A stretch of DNA of 10,143 bases from assembly GCA_902767145.1 (NCBI GenBank), contig CACXGG010000146.1, forward strand, positions 1 to 10,143, given 5' to 3'. Each line of letters begins with the position of its first letter. The stretch's first letter is position 1. The position numbers and the translations under genes are program-made. Of the stretch, positions 1-6,025 are shown one piece after another. Source of the stretch: Oscillospiraceae bacterium. Its GTDB lineage: Bacteria > Bacillota > Clostridia > Saccharofermentanales > Saccharofermentanaceae. The notes below the pieces were generated by a model. That model worked only from the letters and a program-made list of their open reading frames with translations. It was not told where the DNA came from and made no database searches.

Positions 1-505
1 CGGGGACCGTGTGGACCTGGCTTATACCATGAACGAATATACCTTTAAGAACAAGACTGACATCAGTCTTTACATAGAGGATATCGTTCCCGTATGCAGG
101 GACGGCCTTATCTGGCAGCAGAGCGATACGGCAGAGGAGCTTTACAAGAGCAGACTTCCCCTCGGGCAGATCGCAAAGCTCGTGAAGTCAGATGTCAGTG
201 ATACCCTCATACCTTCCAAGGATCAGTATGCTTCCTGCTACAGGGTCCTTAACAAGTATTGCCACGACGGTATATCCACTGCTGATTCCAATCTCCTGGC
301 AAAGCTCATCAGCATGAATTCCGATACGGCCATCAATCCCTTCCAGGTAAGGAGATGCCTTGACGTCTTCTCGGAGGTGGGGATAATAAAGCTGGGCGTT
401 ATCAGTCCCCTGAGGGTGTGCTTCAGTTTCCTGGAAAACACGGAAAAGGTAAGCCTTACATCCTCCAAGACTTATAAGAGGTTGAATGAATATGGACGAG
501 CGTGA
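1..505 (+). CDS. recJ: RecJ single-stranded-DNA exonuclease, C-terminal part (5' end outside window)
   Basis: The frame is open from the left edge (first full codon at base 2) and stops with TGA at 503-505, so this is the 3' end of a longer gene. The first visible residues, GDRVDLAYTMNEYTFKNKTD followed by ISLYIEDI, resemble the C-terminal OB-fold segment of RecJ, where a 'vDlaF..neyrG...lqL.i.Di' pattern is usual. The rest fits the extra C-terminal domain of Bacillota RecJ, including a helical 'LDVFSEVGIIKL' stretch and a near-terminal 'KVSLTSSKTYKRLNE' like the family's 'KvdLe.S..y..L' ending. RecJ degrades 5'-ended single-stranded DNA in the cytoplasm during recombination and base-excision or mismatch repair. 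The catalytic DHH/DHHA1 domains lie outside the window, so activity cannot be judged. The GTG at 11 is an internal valine codon, not a start. The 3' end overlaps rel by 20 nt, which suggests co-transcription and translational coupling. Confidence 0.82.
   Translation, partial: GDRVDLAYTMNEYTFKNKTDISLYIEDIVPVCRDGLIWQQSDTAEELYKSRLPLGQIAKLVKSDVSDTLIPSKDQYASCYRVLNKYCHDGISTADSNLLAKLISMNSDTAINPFQVRRCLDVFSEVGIIKLGVISPLRVCFSFLENTEKVSLTSSKTYKRLNEYGRA
476..481 (+). promoter_or_regulatory. Ribosome binding site of rel inside recJ
   Basis: AAGAGG lies within the recJ coding sequence, 4 nt before ATG 486 and 10 nt before the in-frame ATG 492. Neither spacing is ideal, so the site does not settle the start. 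Because it sits inside a translated region, initiation probably depends on ribosomes finishing recJ. Confidence 0.55.
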
Positions 506-2903
506 ATATCTCATGGATGTGGATAATATCCCCGAGATACCGGATTTCATCGATGAGAAATTCCGGGAGGTTTTGAGCGCTTATAAATCCTACATGAACA
601 GGGCAAATGTGGATAAGGAGGAGCTCCAGAGGGGCGTCGACCTTATCGAGCGTGCCTATTATTTTGCATTTAAGGCTCACCGTAACCAGAAGAGGAAGAA
701 CGGTGAGATGTATATAGTCCATCCCATCGCCACCGCAGAGATCCTGGCGGAACTCGAGGTCGATGCTGAGTCCCTGGCTGCTGCACTGCTCCACGATACC
801 ATCGAGGATACAGAAGCAGATACTGAGATGATCACGGAGCTCTTCGGAAATACCATGGCTATCCTGGTGGAGGGAGTTACAAAGCTCAATCAGATCTCCT
901 CCATCTCCAAGGAGGAGGGCCAGAAAGAGAATATCTCCAAGATGCTCATCGCCATGACCAAGGACATAAGGGTCATACTGATCAAGCTGGCTGACCGTCT
1001 CCATAACATGAGGACCATGCAGTACCAGACTCCCCAGAAGCAGGTGGAGAAGGCAAGGGAGACCCTGGATATATACGTTCCCTTCGCCGAGAGGTTCGGC
1101 GTCTTCAAGATCAAGGGCGAGCTGGAGGACCTGTGCCTTCGTTATCTCGACCATGACGGCTACTATGAGCTGGTGGGACTTATCTCCGCAAAGAGATCCG
1201 AAAGAGAAGCATTCATCGCCCAGGTGGTAGGTGAGATCCGTGAGAAGATAGATTCCTTCGGCATCAAGGATTTCGATATCGAGGGAAGGCCCAAGCGTTT
1301 CTACAGCATCTGGAAGAAGATGCATAACAAGGACAGGGATATCTCCCAGATCTACGATATGTACGCCTGCAGGATCATAGTAAATTCCGTTGCTGAGTGC
1401 TACATGGTACTCGGTATCGTCCATGAGATGTATATCCCCCTGCCAGGCAGGTTCAAGGACTATATCGGTAACCCTAAGGAGAACGGATACCAGTCCCTCC
1501 ATACAACTGTTAAGAGACCAGGAGGTAAGACCTTTGGTGAAACTACCTTCGAAGTCCAGATCAGGACATACAGCATGCACAGGGAGGCTGAGTTCGGTAT
1601 CGCATCCCACTGGCATTACAAGGAGTCCGGCGGATCCACTGCCTTCGATGAAGATGTATATGACAAGAGAGTGGACTGGGTAAGACAGTTCCTGGAGGCC
1701 CAGAAGGATGCTGAGGATCCCCAGGATTTCCTGGAGCTCTTCAAGACTAATGTCGCACCCGGAGAAGTATTCGTATTTACTCCCAAGGGTAAGATCTTAA
1801 GGCTCCCTGAAGGATCCTGCCCAATAGATTTCGCATATTCCATCCACAGCGGTATCGGCAACCATATGCATGGTGCCAAGGTAAACAACAGGATCGTTCC
1901 CCTGTCTTACGAACTCAAGAACGGCGATGTCGTCGAGATCCTGTCCTCAGAGAAGATCAAGGGACCTTCCAAGGACTGGATAAAGATGGTAAAGACTGCC
2001 TCCGCCAGATCCAAGATCAATTCCTGGTTCAAGAAAGAGGCCAGGGCCGAGAATATCGTGGAAGGTAAGGAGAAGCTGGAAAGAGAGATAGAGAGGAGCG
2101 GTTTTACACCCTCACAGCTCATCACTCCCGAGATCCTCAAGGTGGTGCTCCCCAAGTACAGCTACAACTCCATGGACGATATGTATGCTGCAGTGGGATA
2201 TGGTTCCGTTGCAGTAGGAAAGCTCTTCGGAAGGCTCCGCGATGAGTATATAAAGACCCTTTCAGAGGACGAGAGGCTGGAGCTGGGATACAGGACCACA
2301 TCCGACGGACAGGTGGTCTACTACAGCCCTGCAGACCTTCCCGAGGAACTGGGTAAGGGCGACCAGATAAAGACACCCAAGAAGACAGCTGTCAAGAAGC
2401 CCGAAAAGGCTCCCGAAAAGAACAGGCTGGAGAACGATATAGTCATCGAGGGAATGGATAATTTCGCAGTCCACCTTGCCAAGTGCTGCCACCCTGCTCC
2501 CGGAGACCGTATCATCGGGTATATCACCCAGAACGGCGGCGTAGGTGTCCACAGGGAAGGATGTACGAATATCGTGAACATCCTTAAGTACAAGGACCGT
2601 TCCATCAAGGACCGCCAGAGGGCGGAGAGGATCGTCCAGGCCCAGTGGGGTTCCGGAAAGACCAACGGTATCTACGATGTTAAGATCGGTATCACCGCTA
2701 CTGACAGAAACTACCTTCTCATCGATATCCTTTCCATGCTGAAGGAAGAGAATATCAATGTGGAGAAGATCGATACGCATATAAGCGCTGATTTTATCGC
2801 AGAGATAAACATGACCATAACTGTCAAGAGCCTTGAGCAGTATGACAGGGTCATCGGAAGGATAAAGAGCGTAAAGGATATTATCGACGTGGTCAGGCTC
2901 TGA
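486..2903 (+). CDS. relA: Bifunctional (p)ppGpp synthetase/hydrolase, Rel/SpoT family
   Basis: This 805-residue protein has the full long-RSH layout. The HD hydrolase domain (about 50-200) keeps its HD pair at 103-104 (LLHDTIEDTE) and KLADRLHNMRT at 167-177. The synthetase domain (about 260-380) has RFKD at 322-325, NGYQSLHTT and EVQIRT. A TGS domain (about 425-488), the Cys-rich zinc-finger-like CCHP motif at 667-670 with Cys693, and a C-terminal ACT domain (about 728-805) follow. By family knowledge, RxKD marks bifunctional enzymes, while ExDD marks synthetase-only RelA. With the HD intact, it should both make (p)ppGpp from ATP plus GTP/GDP and hydrolyse it, with ribosome sensing through the C-terminal half. 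A Lys/Pro-rich linker lies at about 629-646. Two starts are possible: ATG 486, 4 nt after AAGAGG (476-481), or ATG 492, 10 nt after it. The second shortens the protein by two residues. The gene overlaps recJ, so it probably shares its transcript. Confidence 0.97.
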   Translation: MNMDEREYLMDVDNIPEIPDFIDEKFREVLSAYKSYMNRANVDKEELQRGVDLIERAYYFAFKAHRNQKRKNGEMYIVHPIATAEILAELEVDAESLAAALLHDTIEDTEADTEMITELFGNTMAILVEGVTKLNQISSISKEEGQKENISKMLIAMTKDIRVILIKLADRLHNMRTMQYQTPQKQVEKARETLDIYVPFAERFGVFKIKGELEDLCLRYLDHDGYYELVGLISAKRSEREAFIAQVVGEIREKIDSFGIKDFDIEGRPKRFYSIWKKMHNKDRDISQIYDMYACRIIVNSVAECYMVLGIVHEMYIPLPGRFKDYIGNPKENGYQSLHTTVKRPGGKTFGETTFEVQIRTYSMHREAEFGIASHWHYKESGGSTAFDEDVYDKRVDWVRQFLEAQKDAEDPQDFLELFKTNVAPGEVFVFTPKGKILRLPEGSCPIDFAYSIHSGIGNHMHGAKVNNRIVPLSYELKNGDVVEILSSEKIKGPSKDWIKMVKTASARSKINSWFKKEARAENIVEGKEKLEREIERSGFTPSQLITPEILKVVLPKYSYNSMDDMYAAVGYGSVAVGKLFGRLRDEYIKTLSEDERLELGYRTTSDGQVVYYSPADLPEELGKGDQIKTPKKTAVKKPEKAPEKNRLENDIVIEGMDNFAVHLAKCCHPAPGDRIIGYITQNGGVGVHREGCTNIVNILKYKDRSIKDRQRAERIVQAQWGSGKTNGIYDVKIGITATDRNYLLIDILSMLKEENINVEKIDTHISADFIAEINMTITVKSLEQYDRVIGRIKSVKDIIDVVRL

Positions 2904-4601
2904 TCAGCGTCTCTTGCCGCCACCGCTTATGTGGCTGACATTTGTCAGGATCATGGGACGGCGCTTTGTCTTTTCGTAGAGAAGCTCCCTTAAGTTATTT
3001 CTGAACTGTCTCGTGGCGATCTCCGCTTCGATGAGCTCGTTCTTTCTTGCCTTCTTGGAGAGAAGGGCCATGGCTCTGGCTCCCAGATCAAGGTGGATCT
3101 CATCCTTTTCGTCGTCGAAGACAAATCCCATGGAACTTACGGAAGGCACGCATGCCAGTTCTCCCGTCCTGTCGTCGATGGTAACGGCGATACAAACGCA
3201 GCCGTCCTCTCCCAGGAGCCTTCTCTCTGAAAGTACGTGGTTGTCCGGGTCACTGACGCCGGAGCCGTCGATAAGGACTGCCTGTGCAGGCACGTGGTCC
3301 GTGATCTTTGCTTTCTTTCCCGTGATGGAGAGCACGTCTCCGTTATCCAGGATGAATATATTTTCGGGACTCGTTCCCAGCTGCTCCGCCAGTTCTGCGT
3401 GCTTTTTGAGCATACGGTACTCACCGTGGATGGGCACGAAGTACTTAGGCTTGATGATGGAGTGCAGGAGCTTGATCTCGTTCTTGTAAGCGTGGCCTGA
3501 TACGTGTACGTCGGCCAGGGACTCGTAGATAACGTGGGCACCCAGCCTGAAGAGCTCATTGATGACCCTGTAGATGGGCTTCTCATTTCCGGGGATGGGA
3601 TGTGCGGAGATGATGACGGTGTCACCGTTCCTTATGGCCACAGACCTGTGGGAGGAGAAGGCCATCCTTGAAAGGGCGCTCATGGGCTCAGCCTGGCTTC
3701 CCGTGGTAAGGACGACTATCTCATTGTCATCGTATTTGTCTATGTCCGCGATATCTATGAGGGTATCGGGTTTCATGTCGATATATCCCAGGGAGTTGGC
3801 AACATTAAAGCATGTCACCATGGATCTTCCTGAAAGGCACACATGCCTGTTGTATTTCTCCGCGGCGGTGAAGATCTGCTGCATCCTATGGACATGGGAG
3901 GAGAAGGTGGCTACGATGATCCTGCCCTCTGCCTTCTGGAATATCCTCTGGAAGGATTCGCCCACCTGCATCTCTGAAGGGGAGAGACCGTCTATCTCGA
4001 TGTTGGTGCTCTCGCACATAAAGAGAAGGACGCCTTCCTTGCCCAGCTCACCGAACCTCTGAAGGTCGATGGTCTTGCCGTTGATGGGAGTGTAGTCGAT
4101 CTTGAAGTCTCCTGAATGGATAACTGTTCCCACGGGTGTCCTCAGGGCGATGGCATAGCTGTCCGCGATACTGTGGTTGACCCTGATGAATTCAGCGGAG
4201 AAGTTCTTTCCCAGCTCCACTACATCGCCGTTCTTCTTGGCCTCCAGACTGATGCCCTTGAAGCTTATGTTCCTGTCGTTGAGCTTATGCCTTACCAGTT
4301 CCACCGTGAGCTTTCCGCCATAGACGGGGCACTTGAACTCGGAGAGGAAATAGGGGAGGGATCCGATATGGTCCTCATGTCCGTGGGTAAGGAGGACACC
4401 CCTTAACTTCTGTTTGTTGTTCCTTATATATGAATAGTCCTGGATGACGCAGTCTACGCCGGGCATATTCTCTTCCGCAAATGCAACTCCCACGTCTACG
4501 ATGACTATGTCGTTGCCGTACTCAAAAGCGGTCATGTTCTTACCGATCTCACTCATTCCTCCGAGCGGGATCACCTTAAGTTCGTTCTTTGTCTTGCTCA
4601 T
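2904..4601 (-). CDS. rnj: Ribonuclease J (metallo-beta-lactamase/beta-CASP RNase)
   Basis: The 565-residue length is typical for RNase J, an endo- and 5'-3' exoribonuclease of Bacillota mRNA decay and rRNA maturation. The beta-lactamase core shows the zinc motif HGHEDH at 73-78, a further His143 (RVNHSIADS) and Asp165 in HSGDFK. The beta-CASP part includes ESTN at 197-200, SSHVHR at 235-239, GSQAEPMSAL at 301-310, SGHA with His369, and VPIHGEYR with His392. A C-terminal domain (about 450-565) ends in a basic GGGKRR tail. The beta-CASP motif A residue is Glu197 where many bacterial RNase J proteins have Asp (SDSTN); Glu is accepted in other beta-CASP enzymes, so activity is expected. The start at 4601 is supported by AAGAGG 7 nt upstream. 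It is the second gene after the SH3b/3D gene (15-nt gap) and converges on rel without a spacer. The sequence alone does not say whether it is J1 or J2. Confidence 0.96.
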   Translation of the reverse strand: MSKTKNELKVIPLGGMSEIGKNMTAFEYGNDIVIVDVGVAFAEENMPGVDCVIQDYSYIRNNKQKLRGVLLTHGHEDHIGSLPYFLSEFKCPVYGGKLTVELVRHKLNDRNISFKGISLEAKKNGDVVELGKNFSAEFIRVNHSIADSYAIALRTPVGTVIHSGDFKIDYTPINGKTIDLQRFGELGKEGVLLFMCESTNIEIDGLSPSEMQVGESFQRIFQKAEGRIIVATFSSHVHRMQQIFTAAEKYNRHVCLSGRSMVTCFNVANSLGYIDMKPDTLIDIADIDKYDDNEIVVLTTGSQAEPMSALSRMAFSSHRSVAIRNGDTVIISAHPIPGNEKPIYRVINELFRLGAHVIYESLADVHVSGHAYKNEIKLLHSIIKPKYFVPIHGEYRMLKKHAELAEQLGTSPENIFILDNGDVLSITGKKAKITDHVPAQAVLIDGSGVSDPDNHVLSERRLLGEDGCVCIAVTIDDRTGELACVPSVSSMGFVFDDEKDEIHLDLGARAMALLSKKARKNELIEAEIATRQFRNNLRELLYEKTKRRPMILTNVSHISGGGKRR

Positions 4602-4608
4602 TTTCTTT

Positions 4609-4614
4609 CCTCTT
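4609..4614 (-). promoter_or_regulatory. Ribosome binding site of RNase J
   Basis: Read on the minus strand, AAGAGG precedes the ATG by 7 nt and begins two bases after the upstream stop codon (TAA at 4619-4617). It fits a short polycistronic junction and fixes the RNase J start at 4601. Confidence 0.8.
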
Positions 4615-4616
4615 CT

Positions 4617-5597
4617 TTAGTTGACGATATATACGTCCCTTGATGTTGTTGAGTACGAACCATCGGTGAAGATATCGATATGAGCACCATTTACACCGGG
4701 ACCGGAGTCTTCGACTGTGTAGTAGCCGTCCCCGCCCAGAGGGTCATTCTCGATGTAGATCGTCGTCCCGGCCGGGAATACCGACCAGTCAGCTGCGATG
4801 GTCCTTCCTTCGGAACAGGTGGTGCCTGTTGCCGTGGTCGTACTGTATGTGCCGTCTGATAACGGCTGCGGTCCGTAGAACGTGATGGTACACGAACCGT
4901 AATAAGTCATTCCTGAGGAGTCTGACGAACTCTGCTGCTGTGCTGCAGTGGTGGAAGCAGTGGTAGCTGCCGCAGTAGTCTGGACCGTGGTGGCAGCTGT
5001 AGTTGCTGCTGTAGTGGCGATGGGTTCAGTCTGCGTATATGAACTTGCTACGTAGTTTCCGTTATAAGTCTTATACCAGCCGGTGTCAGTAACGGCGATA
5101 ACATCGATCTGCTCACCAGCATCCAGGGTCCTGACCACGTCGTATCCTGTTCCCGGTCCGGTCCTTAAGTTGATGGACTGGGAAGCATAGACCGTGATGT
5201 AGTACTCAGATTCAACAGGACCGTTATTAGTGGTAGTGGTGGTAGCTTCCGTTTCGCCTTCTGAAGCACTGGTCTCAGAAGCATCCGGTTCGGTGGTCTC
5301 ACCGGTCTCGGAGGCGATAACGGGCGCAAGCTCAGTTGAGGCAGTCTCTTCTGAAGTCTCTTCTGTCCCTTCTGTCTCTTCTTCGGAGATCTCGGAAGAT
5401 GCAGCCTGAGCCATCTCATTCAGCTTTTCGGCTTCGAGACGTCTTCTTTCAAGCTCTGCCATGGTCTTGCTGTTCAGTATAGAAGATATCGTCCAGATGA
5501 AGATCACGCTTACTGTGATGACCGCTCCGATGGCCACGAAGGACTTGATCTTCTCCTTTGTCATGATATACTTCGTTGTCAGATCGATAAACTTCAT
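4617..5597 (-). CDS. Membrane-anchored SH3b and 3D-domain cell-wall protein
   Basis: A 326-residue protein with a short basic N-terminus and one membrane segment at about 19-41 (VAIGAVITVSVIFIWTI). A charged helix follows (about 45-64, AELERRRLEAEKLNEM), then an acidic Ser/Thr/Glu-rich linker (66-118). A bacterial SH3 domain (about 131-188) has the typical INLRTGPGTGYDVV and GWYKTYNGNYVASSY. A Thr/Ala repeat linker (194-220) leads to a C-terminal 3D domain (about 230-326) with its three Asp at 270 (IAADWSVFPAGT), 297 (VEDSGPG) and 308 (HIDIF). In this double-psi-barrel family, related to MltA/RlpA and YabE/YocH-type proteins, such domains act on or bind peptidoglycan; SH3b domains bind the wall. 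It is probably exported, N-in, C-terminal domains outside. Cys236 and Cys261 could form a disulfide. No good ribosome binding site precedes ATG 5597; the in-frame ATG at 5564 (residue 12) is an alternative start, still before the membrane segment. Confidence 0.88.
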   Translation of the reverse strand: MKFIDLTTKYIMTKEKIKSFVAIGAVITVSVIFIWTISSILNSKTMAELERRRLEAEKLNEMAQAASSEISEEETEGTEETSEETASTELAPVIASETGETTEPDASETSASEGETEATTTTTNNGPVESEYYITVYASQSINLRTGPGTGYDVVRTLDAGEQIDVIAVTDTGWYKTYNGNYVASSYTQTEPIATTAATTAATTVQTTAAATTASTTAAQQQSSSDSSGMTYYGSCTITFYGPQPLSDGTYSTTTATGTTCSEGRTIAADWSVFPAGTTIYIENDPLGGDGYYTVEDSGPGVNGAHIDIFTDGSYSTTSRDVYIVN

Positions 5598-5599
5598 AT

Positions 5600-5616
5600 C
5601 ATGATATTATATCATG
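5600..5616. repeat. 17-bp palindrome over the -10 box of the SH3b/3D-RNase J unit
   Basis: CATGATAT-T-ATATCATG is a perfect inverted repeat with 8-bp arms and one central base. It includes the whole minus-strand TATAAT box. The octamer also occurs overlapping at 5596-5603 (ATATCATG), forming a 12-bp palindrome at 5596-5607, and again at 5562-5569 (CATGATAT). The position is what one expects of a repressor operator, but AT-rich promoter DNA can form such symmetry by chance. No regulator is identified. Confidence 0.5.
5606..5614 (-). promoter_or_regulatory. Extended -10 promoter for the SH3b/3D-RNase J unit
   Basis: On the minus strand the sequence reads TGATATAAT, a consensus TATAAT (5611-5606) preceded by the extended -10 TG (5614-5613). 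There is no convincing -35 at 16-18 nt; TTGGCT lies 19 nt upstream. Transcription would start near 5599, only about two bases before ATG 5597. This implies either a nearly leaderless message or translation from ATG 5564. This is pattern matching only. Confidence 0.55.
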
Positions 5617-5707
5617 CCTTTATAAAAATAAGCCAATCAAGGTCTTTTTAGGGGGTGCAGAAGGCTTTTTCGGGAAAGATTCAACCGCTTTCCGCTATTT
5701 GTTAAAT

Positions 5708-5726
5708 GATTGTCACAATCGTGTGA
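5708..5726. repeat. Overlapping inverted repeats upstream of the small membrane-protein gene
   Basis: Two symmetric elements overlap here: GATTGTCACAATC (5708-5720, 6-bp arms around one base) and TCACA-ATCG-TGTGA (5713-5726, 5-bp arms). The second is centred at 5719.5, about 41.5 bases before a start predicted from the TATAAT at 5749-5754. Its half-sites resemble CRP-family half-sites but in the reverse order (the usual order is TGTGA first). They may bind a regulator; none is identified. Confidence 0.4.
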
Positions 5727-5748
5727 AGTAAGAAATATTTTACGCATC

Positions 5749-5754
5749 TATAAT
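5749..5754 (+). promoter_or_regulatory. -10 element of a probable promoter for the small membrane-protein gene
   Basis: A consensus TATAAT lies 34 bases before the ATG at 5789, giving a predicted start near 5761 and a leader of about 28 nt. The region 16-18 nt upstream holds no good -35 hexamer (for example AAGTAA at 5726-5731). The promoter may therefore be weak or need an activator at the inverted repeats just upstream. Confidence 0.5.
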
Positions 5755-5788
5755 CGTATCACATCCACTTATCATCCGAGGGCGTGAA

Positions 5789-5938
5789 ATGATGCAGGAC
5801 AAGTACGGGAACTACAAGGATAACGGAAGAAGACGGGAAAGGAACAATACTCCCGTCTATCTTATCTGTATGCTGATAATAGTTCTCTGCCTGGCCCTGG
5901 ATGTCTACTTCATCATGGAGATGGGACTGTTCGGCTGA
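5789..5938 (+). CDS. Small single-pass membrane protein, 49 aa, function unknown
   Basis: This open frame encodes 49 residues from ATG 5789 (a second ATG follows at once at 5792) to TGA 5936-5938. GAGGG at 5778-5782 lies 6 nt before the first ATG, a good ribosome binding site, and a TATAAT lies at 5749-5754. The N-terminal 21 residues are polar and basic (GRRRERNN at 13-20). One hydrophobic segment follows, about 23-43 (VYLICMLIIVLCLALDVYFI), containing an Asp at 38 and Cys at 27 and 34. A short tail (MEMGLFG) ends it. The charge pattern predicts N-terminus in, C-terminus out. I do not recognise the family. It sits alone in the control region between the cell-wall protein and proS, on the proS strand, ending 13 nt before the proS -35 box. 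The codons (CTG, ATC, GGA, AAG) resemble those of neighbouring genes, which supports a real gene; chance remains possible for so short a frame. Confidence 0.65.
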   Translation: MMQDKYGNYKDNGRRRERNNTPVYLICMLIIVLCLALDVYFIMEMGLFG

Positions 5939-5951
5939 GACTGCCTTTTTA

Positions 5952-5980
5952 TTGCAAAAACTTCCCGTCTGCTTTATACT
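5952..5980 (+). promoter_or_regulatory. Sigma-A promoter of proS
   Basis: TTGCAA (5952-5957) and TATACT (5975-5980) are separated by exactly 17 nt, close to the housekeeping consensus. The predicted start, near 5987, gives a leader of about 39 nt. Downstream lies a tandem repeat of TTTATAAT (5989-5996 and 5998-6005), which adds two further TATAAT boxes without good -35 partners. The leader is far too short for a T-box riboswitch. Confidence 0.7.
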
Positions 5981-6025
5981 CTTCATGTTTTATAATATTT
6001 ATAATTATGTATACGGGAGATAAAG

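Noticed and set aside
456..1616. 386-codon open frame antisense to rel
   Set aside because: It lies across conserved RSH catalytic domains, has no credible ribosome binding site or recognisable domain, and long antisense frames are expected here because codon bias removes antisense stops.
5673..5693. GGAAAG-N9-CTTTCC hairpin as a terminator
   Set aside because: The 6-bp stem has a 9-nt loop and is not followed by a T-run on either strand, so it is not a convincing intrinsic terminator.
5931..5951. Possible terminator after the small membrane gene (GGC...GCC then TTTTT)
   Set aside because: A T-run is present, but only three stem pairs can form, so no stable hairpin is supported.
5759..5986. 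75-codon minus-strand frame across the small membrane gene and the proS promoter
   Set aside because: It covers a clear sigma-A promoter on the other strand, lacks a ribosome binding site, and the plus-strand 49-codon frame explains the region better.
5939..6025. T-box riboswitch before proS
   Set aside because: The predicted leader is about 39 nt, too short for specifier and antiterminator stems, and no T-box sequence is seen.
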